Source: Leptogranulimonas caecicola (GTDB lineage Bacteria > Actinomycetota > Coriobacteriia > Coriobacteriales > Atopobiaceae). From it: a stretch of 64,000 nt of DNA. The notes beneath the pieces are model-generated. The model saw only the letters and a program-made list of their open reading frames with translations, was not told where the DNA came from and did no database searches. Made by a program: the position numbers and the translations under genes. Within the stretch, counting starts at the first letter, position 1. Each line of letters opens with the position of its first letter. The stretch spans positions 804,001 to 868,000 of the forward strand of contig NZ_AP025285.1 of the NCBI RefSeq assembly GCF_023168405.1, in the 5' to 3' direction. Shown piece after piece: positions 53,698 through 61,980 of this stretch.

Positions 53698-53908
53698 TTG
53701 CGCGAGGTCTAAGTTTAGTGAGCAACAAACCCATGTGCCTTGGACGATTTAGATGCAAATAATTCGATGCAATAAAATAAGTATAGAAAGTATAATCATG
53801 TATGCTATGTGAAGGAGAACGATCGGGTATCGTTATCCGTTGACCTTTGGGAACTGTCCCTTGATAATGTTTCTCAGCTGGACCGCGCATCCATTGGAGG
53901 GGCGGCTT

Positions 53909-53917
53909 TTCTCGGCA
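53909..53917 (+). repeat. Intergenic copy of TTCTCGGCA
   Basis: An exact copy in the context GCTTTTCTCGGCAAGG. The same 15-nt context recurs at 56081-56095 inside the third SipW-like gene. Confidence 0.8.
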
Positions 53918-54269
53918 AGGAAACCGGTGAGGAGTTGAAAGAGTGTCGGCTGAGGCGCCCACCTTTGCGCATTTGATATAGGTGCTAAGTGAGCCAGTGG
54001 ATAACACCAGGTATCGAAAGAAGATGCGGATATCTGGCTTACGGGAGCTTCCTTATGTCTAGGAGTGCTTCTGTAGCATCTAATACAACCAAAGTAGGAC
54101 GCACCCTGCATAATGCATTATGTTGTGCTGTCCACTGTATTGGAAACCTTTCTTCTTGGGAGAAAGGGAGGGGAATCGCTATGGATGGAAAGATAAAGTA
54201 ATTGAATATATAGACATAATAATGTGCGTGAGCATCTGTTAAATAGCTATGAGTAGATAATATGCGTGG

Positions 54270-54767
54270 ATGCCTATGGTATATGGGTGCTTTGGACCTA
54301 AAGGCCTTCACTTGTTAATGAACCGCTGGCAGTGGTCTGGTCATGTTGTCCTAGTTGTATTAGTTCTCGCCTGGATTTTAGGCGCTCGTGTGTATGTGGT
54401 GAGAAGCGGGTCAATGCTTCCAAGCCTTGCGCCAGGCTCTCTTGTGATGACGCTGCCGGCAGATTATGACAACGTGCAGGTGGGATCCATCATTTGCTTT
54501 GATCGTGGGGGCCAATTAGTGGCTCATCGAGTTAAGGCCATCAGGGGATATGGCCTCGTTACTCAGGGAGATAACAATTCTTCCTTAGATCCCGGAACGG
54601 TAGGTAGAGAGGATTTAAAAGGCCGGGTGGTGACAGTTATTCCTGGAATAGGTTGGCCCATCTTGCTTATACGTGCGTTCCCCTTGGTTTTTGGGGGACT
54701 CGTGGCGCTGGGCTTTGCTGTCAGATTTGCCTGCCATTCGAGGAGTTGCCATAAAACCATTGGTTAG
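54270..54767 (+). CDS. SipW-type (ER-type) signal peptidase I
   Basis: 165 residues. One N-terminal membrane segment (~25-44) is followed by the catalytic RSGSMLP (Ser48) and VAHRV (His86). A His in place of the usual Lys marks the ER/SipW type. The TQGDNN box and a C-terminal hydrophobic segment (~135-155) are also present. It probably cleaves the SipW-like exported proteins encoded just downstream. The start is uncertain: ATG at 54270 or 54318, neither with a clear RBS. It ends 12 nt before the next gene. Base composition is lower in GC than the upstream genes. Confidence 0.9.
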   Translation: MPMVYGCFGPKGLHLLMNRWQWSGHVVLVVLVLAWILGARVYVVRSGSMLPSLAPGSLVMTLPADYDNVQVGSIICFDRGGQLVAHRVKAIRGYGLVTQGDNNSSLDPGTVGREDLKGRVVTVIPGIGWPILLIRAFPLVFGGLVALGFAVRFACHSRSCHKTIG

Positions 54768-54779
54768 GAAGGGGTGGTT

Positions 54780-55451
54780 ATGAATTGGATGAGTAAACGG
54801 GTGAGGATTCGGTCCTCTAGCAAGTTGCACAGGCGACGAGCAGCCATAGTGGCTTTTGCCGCTTTGTTGTTGCTCAGTGTGGGAGGTCTTTGGGCGTACT
54901 TTACCGATAGTCAGTCAGTTTCTAATGCCTTCACTGTAGTGAAATATTTGAAGATATCCATTGAGGAGCCAGCGTGGGATACCACTGACACTGACGGTGA
55001 TGGAATTCCGGATGCCTCCCAAAATGTCACACCTACCAAGGAAGTAGCGAAAGACCCTCAAATCAAAAATGAGAGCGACACCGCAGTATGGATGATCGCG
55101 CAGGTAAAGGTTCCATATGTTACTGTGGCCACTGCCACTGACGAAGGGGCCCGACAAGAAGAAGCGCCTCAGCAACTCTTTGAATGGGTTTTGGAAGAAG
55201 GGTGGATAGAGCCTGAGGAACCACAGCTGGTAGACGATGGAGCGGCTATGCTCCATACCTATCTCGCAACGCAGCCGGTGGGAGTACACAAGTCCACTCC
55301 GCCCCTTTTTACCAAAGTGAGGTTGATTAATCTCATAGAAGGATCCTTTAGTGGACCTTGTTCAATCGATATTACTGGCTGTGCGATTCAGGCAGCGGGA
55401 TTCGAGACACCCGAAGCTGCCTGGTCAGCCTATCAGACACAAAACGCATGA
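54780..55451 (+). CDS. SipW-dependent-type exported protein
   Basis: 223 residues. A basic start and membrane segment (21-38) are followed by AYFTDSQSVSNAFTV at 39-53, the hallmark of TasA/camelysin-like proteins cut by SipW-type peptidases. The external part contains TDTDGDGIPDAS, a likely calcium-binding loop, and an acidic middle. It is probably a fibre or matrix component. AAGGGG sets the ATG. It has no sortase motif. It is followed 16 nt later by a second such gene. Confidence 0.85.
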   Translation: MNWMSKRVRIRSSSKLHRRRAAIVAFAALLLLSVGGLWAYFTDSQSVSNAFTVVKYLKISIEEPAWDTTDTDGDGIPDASQNVTPTKEVAKDPQIKNESDTAVWMIAQVKVPYVTVATATDEGARQEEAPQQLFEWVLEEGWIEPEEPQLVDDGAAMLHTYLATQPVGVHKSTPPLFTKVRLINLIEGSFSGPCSIDITGCAIQAAGFETPEAAWSAYQTQNA

Positions 55452-55467
55452 GAGGCGATGATATCTC

Positions 55468-56043
55468 ATGCTTAAAAAACAAATTTGTATGATGAGTAGG
55501 CTATGGCATCAATGGTGGGGTCCTTCTTTGAGATCTGATGCAAATAGATCTCATATTGTAGGTGCTTTAATTGTGATCCTAGGAGTGGTGGCGCTTGGTT
55601 GCGGTGCGGTTTGGTCTTTTTTAACTACCCAATCTCAAGTGCAGCGCAATGATTTTAAAGACGCACTACAAACCATCGAGGTAGACGAAGAATTCGATCC
55701 CATTCCTGATGAGGAGGGCTGGGTAACAAAACGCGTGCGTTTTATAAATACCGGAGATTGTTCCTGCTTTGTGCGTGCGCTTATTACCCCCTCAATAGAC
55801 GATGCTGCAACAAACTATAAATTTGATCAAGATGGATGGACTGCACCGGATGAGGATGGATGGCGTTATTGCTTGTCAGCCATTGAGCCTCAAGCTGCTA
55901 CACCTTACGTCCTAGACGGTTTTACTGCTCACAGTTCCAGCGCCTTTGACATCTATGTGTTAGGCGAAAGCGTACAAGCCGAGGGGTTTCAAAGTCCCCA
56001 GGAGGCGTTTGAGGCTTTGAGAGGAAGTGAGCCTGGTGAGTAA
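55468..56043 (+). CDS. SipW-like exported protein
   Basis: 191 residues. A long basic/aromatic N-terminus is followed by a membrane segment (~29-48) and then WSFLTTQSQVQRNDF, a divergent version of the SipW cleavage region. The external part has a CSCF pair and acidic stretches. By position and layout it is a second substrate of the peptidase at 54270. It overlaps the next gene by 8 nt. Assignment rests on context and signal layout, not on whole-protein similarity. Confidence 0.72.
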   Translation: MLKKQICMMSRLWHQWWGPSLRSDANRSHIVGALIVILGVVALGCGAVWSFLTTQSQVQRNDFKDALQTIEVDEEFDPIPDEEGWVTKRVRFINTGDCSCFVRALITPSIDDAATNYKFDQDGWTAPDEDGWRYCLSAIEPQAATPYVLDGFTAHSSSAFDIYVLGESVQAEGFQSPQEAFEALRGSEPGE

Positions 56044-56704
56044 GCAGATTAAGGGCCGAGGATTGAAGCTGAGGAGACCGCTTTTCTCGGCAAGGGAAGA
56101 AGAGGATAAGAGAAAGTTTCTCAAAGGACTTTTCTTTGTCTTGACAGTAGCAGCAGTAATGGGCGTAAGTCTGGGAAAGGTGTCGCTACAGGCCTTGGGC
56201 GCCTCTGGAGATAGCTGGTCGTTTATCACCGGAGCATTTATGCACACCGTGGATATTGAGCTGGAAGATAAAGGCTTGACCTCGGAGCAAGTGGTGGGGG
56301 AGATAGGCCCTACTCATGAGGTGGATATCCACAATCGTGGTGCGAACTGTTGGATACGCATCTCTACCTCGATAGTTGATAGGAATGGAACAGCCCTCTT
56401 AATAAATGAAGTCCCCGAAGGTCAAGGGGAGTCTTATCGCAAGTGTGCGGATGGATATATCTACAGAATTGTGCCATTGGATGAGGGAGAGTGGACTAGC
56501 TGGCAAGAGACGGTCTTGGAGCCAGAAAATGATCTGCTTGAGGGCACAGAACGAACTCTAGTGACTCAAGTGGAGGCTATTCAGGCACAGAACTTCACTC
56601 CAGAGTTTGAATCGGATGCACCCTGGGATGAGGTAGCTCCAGAGCCAGCAATATGGCAGGTCCAAGAGACCCTAGATGCCCACGGGGAGGTGAATGACCA
56701 GTGA
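56036..56704 (+). CDS. SipW-like exported protein
   Basis: 222 residues from GTG 56036, with GAGGAAG upstream; a GTG at 56027 is an alternative. A ~28-residue basic N-terminus contains PLFSARE, encoded by a copy of the repeated word. A membrane segment (~30-48) and SWSFITGAFMHTVDIE follow, resembling the mature start of camelysin-type proteins. The rest is acidic with no anchor. It overlaps the LPKTG gene by 4 nt, so the four genes are translationally linked. Confidence 0.72.
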   Translation: MSKQIKGRGLKLRRPLFSAREEEDKRKFLKGLFFVLTVAAVMGVSLGKVSLQALGASGDSWSFITGAFMHTVDIELEDKGLTSEQVVGEIGPTHEVDIHNRGANCWIRISTSIVDRNGTALLINEVPEGQGESYRKCADGYIYRIVPLDEGEWTSWQETVLEPENDLLEGTERTLVTQVEAIQAQNFTPEFESDAPWDEVAPEPAIWQVQETLDAHGEVNDQ

Positions 56705-57354
56705 GACGGATTCAAAAGGCTCTTGGATGGAAGAGAAAGACCTTATGGATCTTGTTTGTGATAGCCCTTTCTACAGTGTCGGGGGCTCGCAGTGCGTTGG
56801 CCATGAATGCTCATCTTAGCTATGGAGGTCCAGAAGGATTTAGCTGTGAGGCTTCATCTCTGATAGATAAGCTCTCTCGTGCGCTTCCCGGAGATAGTGA
56901 TCTGGCTACTATTTGGCTTTCGAACGACTCTGATTATGCATTAGAGGCAGTGCTTAGTACTACGAATAATCATGAGATGAACCGGCAAGATTCTAACGCG
57001 CTGCTCTCGCAGGTATCGATGAGGCTATTGGATGAAGAAACAGTCCTCTATGAGGGTACTTTGGAGGGCGGTACATTGCTGGAGGGCGTTGTTTTGGCGC
57101 AGCTGCCTGCGCATAGCAGCCGAGCGATCACTTGTGAGATAGCTGTTCCATCAAGCCTTACCAATGAGCAAGCATTGGCTGGAGTCACCACAGAGCTGCT
57201 AGTTATGGGTCGTGAGCTACCCCCTGCGAGTTCTGAGCTACCTAAGACCGGTGACGATTCATTAGCAACTCCATTATTAGTGGGCTTGCTTTGTTTTGGT
57301 GGTTCCTTGGCGGCGCTCACAGGTTTAGTAGTGAGTGGAAGAAGACTACTATGA
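56701..57354 (+). CDS. LPXTG-anchored surface protein
   Basis: 217 residues. An N-terminal signal peptide (~14-35, ending ARSALA) leads to a compact external domain. The C-terminus has LPKTGDDS at 180-187, a membrane helix and a basic tail, the sortase sorting signal. It likely tethers the locus product to the wall. No sortase gene is in the window. GTG start overlaps the upstream gene; the stop overlaps the next ATG. Confidence 0.85.
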   Translation: MRRIQKALGWKRKTLWILFVIALSTVSGARSALAMNAHLSYGGPEGFSCEASSLIDKLSRALPGDSDLATIWLSNDSDYALEAVLSTTNNHEMNRQDSNALLSQVSMRLLDEETVLYEGTLEGGTLLEGVVLAQLPAHSSRAITCEIAVPSSLTNEQALAGVTTELLVMGRELPPASSELPKTGDDSLATPLLVGLLCFGGSLAALTGLVVSGRRLL

Positions 57355-59159
57355 GAAGTTATTTGAATGAAATAGACATTAAGAGGCTCTTGGGCTGCAA
57401 ATTGCACCATTTGAGTCTGGTTGTATCTGCTGTAGGAATGTTGGTAGCTCTTCTCTGGCCACGACTGGCATTTGCTACATCATTCAATGCCCAGATAGTA
57501 GATAGCTTTGACAATGCTCCTATGACTGAGGGCTATCTGGATCATATGAAAGGCAGGGCTCCTGATAGCGTTCAGTTAGCTCCACAGATCATTACTAAAG
57601 TTGATGGGGGAGAAACCGATTACTTGATAAATGATGCCTCCTATGTCTCTCCAACAAGCCCTAAAACAATCAATAATGCTGTAGTCTTGACATATAAAAA
57701 TGCAGGAACGACCTTGCATGGACGATCACTTGATTTAAAAGTGACCATGGATGTGAGTTGGTGCCACAATTCCCCGGATGATACGGGCTATTATCCTTGT
57801 TTTTTATCCACTCCCTATAAAGATTACTACCTGCACCTGAGAGCCTCAGTTGGGTACGCAGATAGACCTGGAGGCCCAGGGGATGTGGCTCATCGCAATG
57901 GGATTAAGACTCATATTCGCTACTCCATTACCTATTCCGATACTCATGAGCCCTGCAAAGAAAAGATACTTATGTGGGTACAAGACCTTGATCAATCGAC
58001 AATAGGCCCTTTTGCAAACGAGTCTCTTACCCTCCATTCGGGGTTTGACGGTGAATTATATATATTAAGAAATACAAAACTTAGCTTTGAGGATCTCAAG
58101 CAGGGATATCTGCACTCTGCTCAAGGACCCGATGACGGACCTTTAACTAGCTTTGTAGGCTATATCACAGGAGGGTCTTGTGAGTTTACCTGGCAGGGAG
58201 AGAGCTGCAGCACGGCCATTGGAGCCATCTATCCGGCTACGTATCCACAGCTCAAAGACGATCCAGTCTATGCCCCTACAAAGGCTATTGAAACAATAGA
58301 TGGCGAATCTCCCTCAGGCAATGCCCTCTATATACTCCAAGGACAATCTGTCACATTTCTAGTGCACCAAAAACTGCCCTACGTGGTGGAGGACAATAAA
58401 CCAGTAATGACTCAGCTGGTTGATGATTTAGATTCTTGTTTAGATGCGAGTGCTGCCAAAGTCCAAGTGATAAGGCAAGGACGTGATGTGACTAGCAATT
58501 GGAAAGTGTCTATAGCGGGGCAAAGAATTACGCTTATGGCGCTCGATACCAGCCTTGCGACCTTGGATCTTGAATTTAGAATCACTGTCCCTGTTAAGCA
58601 TGATGCGGCTGCTGGACACTACAGCAATCTTTCGCGCACCCTAGTTTCTACAAGAACGAAAAGAAACATCGAGCTAGAGAGCAACTCTGTGCAATGGAAT
58701 GTGGGAGTGGTACCAAAAACGCTTCGAGTCACGAAGCGTTTGAGTGTCTGTGATCTCAACGACTTCCATGGAATTGCGGCATTTCCAATCGAGCTAAAGG
58801 TGTTGGGAAAAGAGGGGGAGGGCTGTCTGTTGAGAAAGATAATTGTGTTTAGTGGAGAAGAACCGGTGTCTGATGACGGGACAGTTTCTCAGCAGTGCAC
58901 CTTTAACCTTGCGGATGCATCCATCGCTTATCCTTCTGATCTGCAATTACGAGAAGTGCCCACTTCTAGATTCTGGCTTGAAGACTGTACAAGCGGTGAT
59001 GACGGATCGTCCAAAAGTGACGGCATTCTGATTTGGGATTTGAGTCCAGGCAATGTGACAAGCGAGCAGCTATCTTGTGAATTGAAGAACTGTAAGACAG
59101 AGCACCGTTGGCTCAGCCATAGTGCGATGGCGACTAATACCGTCCAATCGCATCGATAG
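57351..59159 (+). CDS. Large secreted surface protein without visible anchor
   Basis: 602 residues. A signal peptide with a hydrophobic core at ~21-41 ends near AFATS. The body is beta-rich, and the C-terminal ~140 residues (LRVTKRLSVCDLND onward) resemble Cna-B/DUF7601-type isopeptide-forming domains. There is no LPXTG, membrane helix or repeat at the end. Paired cysteines are common, so disulphides may stabilise it. It closes the locus and overlaps the LPKTG gene by 4 nt. It may be the fibre adhesin or be held by the anchored partner. Confidence 0.7.
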   Translation: MRSYLNEIDIKRLLGCKLHHLSLVVSAVGMLVALLWPRLAFATSFNAQIVDSFDNAPMTEGYLDHMKGRAPDSVQLAPQIITKVDGGETDYLINDASYVSPTSPKTINNAVVLTYKNAGTTLHGRSLDLKVTMDVSWCHNSPDDTGYYPCFLSTPYKDYYLHLRASVGYADRPGGPGDVAHRNGIKTHIRYSITYSDTHEPCKEKILMWVQDLDQSTIGPFANESLTLHSGFDGELYILRNTKLSFEDLKQGYLHSAQGPDDGPLTSFVGYITGGSCEFTWQGESCSTAIGAIYPATYPQLKDDPVYAPTKAIETIDGESPSGNALYILQGQSVTFLVHQKLPYVVEDNKPVMTQLVDDLDSCLDASAAKVQVIRQGRDVTSNWKVSIAGQRITLMALDTSLATLDLEFRITVPVKHDAAAGHYSNLSRTLVSTRTKRNIELESNSVQWNVGVVPKTLRVTKRLSVCDLNDFHGIAAFPIELKVLGKEGEGCLLRKIIVFSGEEPVSDDGTVSQQCTFNLADASIAYPSDLQLREVPTSRFWLEDCTSGDDGSSKSDGILIWDLSPGNVTSEQLSCELKNCKTEHRWLSHSAMATNTVQSHR

Positions 59160-59209
59160 TGCCTATGGAACCTTGAGTGATAATTAGCACCTTGATAAAA
59201 GAATATTAG

Positions 59210-59244
59210 TGGGCTCCCAAGTAGTGACAATGCTTGGGAGCCCA
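59210..59244. terminator. Hairpin terminator between convergent genes
   Basis: A perfect 12-bp stem TGGGCTCCCAAG / CTTGGGAGCCCA with an 11-nt loop. It lies between the plus-strand surface locus and the minus-strand L,D-transpeptidase. T-runs are weak on both sides. Confidence 0.75.
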
Positions 59245-59276
59245 CTAAACATGGATCGAGTGAGATTTGGGCATGG

Positions 59277-60854
59277 CTAGTTATGCACTACCACAACTGT
59301 GCCTACGTTAATTAAGCCTGCAAGTTCAGCCGCCTTGTCGGGAGGTAGATTCACACACCCATGGCTCCCGTTGTATTCATAGATGTTAGAACCAAACTTG
59401 CTGCGCCAATCAGCATCATGAAGACCTACAGAGTTGCCTACAAAAGGCATCCAATAGGCCACAGGCGTCTCGTATTCAGGTTTTTTTGTCTCAGGGTCGA
59501 TTTTCCCGCGAAGCACAGAAGCGGGTGCGCTCTTATTAAAGTTGCTATTGATGAAATAGACGCCGGTGGGAGTCTGGTAGTTTTTAGCCGCATCACCAGA
59601 GACGCAATCGGTTTCCCAGACAAGGTTGCCGCTGTCGTCGTAATACCGGACATGTTGCTCGGAGAGATCGACGTCGACGTAAGAATTGCCCCAATCTCGT
59701 CCGCCGTCACCGGGAAGAATTTGTGCAGTTTGATAGGTGGGAACCTTGATAGTGGTGGTTTCACCTGCAACTACGGCTTCAGTAATAAGCGTGGCCAGAG
59801 ATTTGGAGTCCACGTTCCAACCGTATGTGCCGCCAACTACCGTGACCTGTTTTCCATCTGGGCGAGTATAAGAACGCTCTGAACCCACAGTATCAAGCTC
59901 TTTGGAAAGCACATCGCGGCCCCAAGCAGTCACTGCATCAGCATCGAGAGTGGCCTCAAGGCTATCGTTGAGGGTTACCCAATCGATAATCTTGGAAGAA
60001 TCGATGGTGCCTGCATTTTTGCCATCGAGATCCAGAGTGATTTTTGCAGAAAGAAAACCATTGGCAGCTTCGGCAGCTTGGGCCAGACTTTCGTCATCTT
60101 GAGTGATAGAAGCCTGTACTAAAACGTCATCTCCAAGCTCTACAGAGGTTTCCAGGGTGGAGAGGGCATCGTTAACCTGCTGTAAGACTTTATCGGTATC
60201 GACCTTTGTTCCTGCCTGCTCTGCTACTACGGCAAACATTGAAGAGCCTTTGTCAAAGGCGATGGTGGCGTTTACTGGGTCTTTAGCATCTTTGTTATGG
60301 GCCTCGCACGCCTCGTTAACCAAGGCAGCAACCTTATCCACGCTATAAGAAGATCCGCGGGCATGATCGATGGCATGAGGAATAAACACTTCAAATGGCC
60401 AGCCCCAAGGATGTGTCTCTTGAATGGCACTTTTGACATAGCTGGAGGCATCGAACGACAAGTCAATCTCATTTCCAGGAATGGAAAAATCCAGACCATT
60501 GCCAGAGACTTTGAGCACATAGGCGTCAGTTCTGTCGGAAAGACTGCCCGCTACCTCACTTATGCTTTTGAGAGAAACGTTGCGTCCCTGAATAGAAGTA
60601 TTAGGCATGAAGAAGTGAGAAAAGAAGAAGCCGCCTGCCACATAAATAGCGGCAAGCGCCAAGACAGTAGCAAGTAAAGGTTTGAGGAAGGGAGGGAGCT
60701 TGCTAGGCTTTTTATGAGAAGATCCTGCCTTGTTGATCTTATTGGCAGAAAGAGTTCCAAACTTATTTTGGAATACCGATGCCTTGACTGCCAAGGCGCC
60801 GGTAGGGAAACCTTGGGCAAGATGAGCAGCATGGCCTTTAGGACTCAAGGGCAT
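59277..60854 (-). CDS. L,D-transpeptidase (YkuD) with peptidoglycan-binding domains
   Basis: 525 residues. A cytoplasmic N-terminus and one membrane segment (~53-80) lead to an external region with PG_binding_4-like domains (~105-370) and a C-terminal YkuD domain. The catalytic motif is SHGCVNLPP (His498, Cys500). It forms 3-3 cross-links in peptidoglycan or attaches proteins to it. It is a single gene reading toward the surface locus. AT-richer than the core genes. Confidence 0.93.
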   Translation of the reverse strand: MPLSPKGHAAHLAQGFPTGALAVKASVFQNKFGTLSANKINKAGSSHKKPSKLPPFLKPLLATVLALAAIYVAGGFFFSHFFMPNTSIQGRNVSLKSISEVAGSLSDRTDAYVLKVSGNGLDFSIPGNEIDLSFDASSYVKSAIQETHPWGWPFEVFIPHAIDHARGSSYSVDKVAALVNEACEAHNKDAKDPVNATIAFDKGSSMFAVVAEQAGTKVDTDKVLQQVNDALSTLETSVELGDDVLVQASITQDDESLAQAAEAANGFLSAKITLDLDGKNAGTIDSSKIIDWVTLNDSLEATLDADAVTAWGRDVLSKELDTVGSERSYTRPDGKQVTVVGGTYGWNVDSKSLATLITEAVVAGETTTIKVPTYQTAQILPGDGGRDWGNSYVDVDLSEQHVRYYDDSGNLVWETDCVSGDAAKNYQTPTGVYFINSNFNKSAPASVLRGKIDPETKKPEYETPVAYWMPFVGNSVGLHDADWRSKFGSNIYEYNGSHGCVNLPPDKAAELAGLINVGTVVVVHN

Positions 60855-61002
60855 GAAAACTCTCTTTCATAGGTATAGCTTGCCGTGCATCGCAAGCGGA
60901 GGGTTACCGAATCAATGCCCCATATCGTAACCTATACCGGTAGGTAATAAGTCTGGTTAGTATATGTAATATTTATTAATAGGGATAGGGAAGCGGGCAT
61001 TC

Positions 61003-61827
61003 ATGGTCATTGAGGCATCACAGGCTGCTCATGCACCAGAACTGGATTATTTTCTCTCTCTTACCGACCACGAGTTGCGCAGGAGAAGAGAGGCAGAAAA
61101 TGGCATCTTCATTGCAGAGAGTTCAAAAGTAGTGAAGTCTGCTTTAGATGCAGGTATAACGCCTTTGGCATTTCTTGTGGAAGATCGAAGATTAGAATCT
61201 ATCGCTTCTCTTTTGGCACAAATTGATGATGAAGTGCCAGTTTTTTCTATGCCTCGTGACCAAATAAGTCAACTTGTAGGCTATCCCCATAATCGTGGGG
61301 TGCTTTGCGCTATGGAGAGGCCCGCTCCCCAGGATCCACGTATAATCTTAAATGACTCCTCCTTGGTGGCGGTTATCGAGGATGTGACTGATACCACCAA
61401 TGTGGGCGCGATTTTTCGATCAGCTGCTGCTTTGGGTGTAGATGCAGTCTTCATCACGCCACGTTGTGCCGATCCACTTTCCAGGCGCTGTGTGCGAGTT
61501 TCAATGGGTGCGGTATTTGATATACCTTGGGCTCGCTTTGAAGACTGGCCTGAACAAGGCATAGAGCTCTTCCATGAAACCGGTTTTGAAGTACTTGCCT
61601 GCGCACTTTCAGATGACTCTTGGAGTCTCGACGATCCTCGCGTGCACGAGATTGAACGGGTGGCGTTGCTGTTTGGAACCGAAGGCGATGGGCTGAAAGA
61701 GACCACTATTGCCCAGGCGGATCATGTAGTACGAATACCCATGGCTCATGGGGTGGATTCGCTCAATGTGGCCGCTGCTTCTGCAGTGTTCTTCTGGGAA
61801 TTGGCTTCGAAGAGGCGACACAAGTGA
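61003..61827 (+). CDS. SpoU/TrmH family RNA 2'-O-methyltransferase
   Basis: 274 residues. An N-terminal substrate-binding domain is followed by a knotted SPOUT domain: TTNVGAIFRSAAALG, LLFGTEGDGL and IPMAHGVDSLNVAAA. It methylates the ribose of rRNA or tRNA; the site is not predictable. It starts 148 nt from the divergent transpeptidase gene. The 153-nt spacer to ftsH shows no clear terminator. Confidence 0.92.
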   Translation: MVIEASQAAHAPELDYFLSLTDHELRRRREAENGIFIAESSKVVKSALDAGITPLAFLVEDRRLESIASLLAQIDDEVPVFSMPRDQISQLVGYPHNRGVLCAMERPAPQDPRIILNDSSLVAVIEDVTDTTNVGAIFRSAAALGVDAVFITPRCADPLSRRCVRVSMGAVFDIPWARFEDWPEQGIELFHETGFEVLACALSDDSWSLDDPRVHEIERVALLFGTEGDGLKETTIAQADHVVRIPMAHGVDSLNVAAASAVFFWELASKRRHK

Positions 61828-61980
61828 ATGACGGTTTGTGGGCGTTTTCAACAGTCGCTCGACCATTGAACGATGTTCTCTAATAAATGTGGTTATATAG
61901 GCAAACGCCTGTTCCACAGAGAGGGAACCACGAGGCGGTTTTTTCTGTAGCCTGCGTCCTTGAAGGAGGCAACATCAGGC

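Larger units (their letters stand above)
53545..54269. other. Long intergenic region between ffh and the SipW locus
   Basis: 725 nt in which base composition drops toward AT. It contains the ffh terminator, a TATAAT box (53791-53796) and AAGGAG (53812-53817) with no start codon at a normal distance. A 55-codon frame (53809-53976) and a 70-codon frame (53989-54201) are open but lack RBS and family likeness. It may be the long leader of the surface locus. Confidence 0.5.

Noticed and set aside
53809-53976. 55-codon frame beginning GTG after the TATAAT box
   Set aside because: The AAGGAG lies inside the frame rather than before the GTG, and no family likeness is seen; kept only as part of the intergenic description.
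53989-54201. 70-codon frame before the signal peptidase
   Set aside because: No RBS at its GTG, mixed composition, and only a vague resemblance to a SipW cleavage region.
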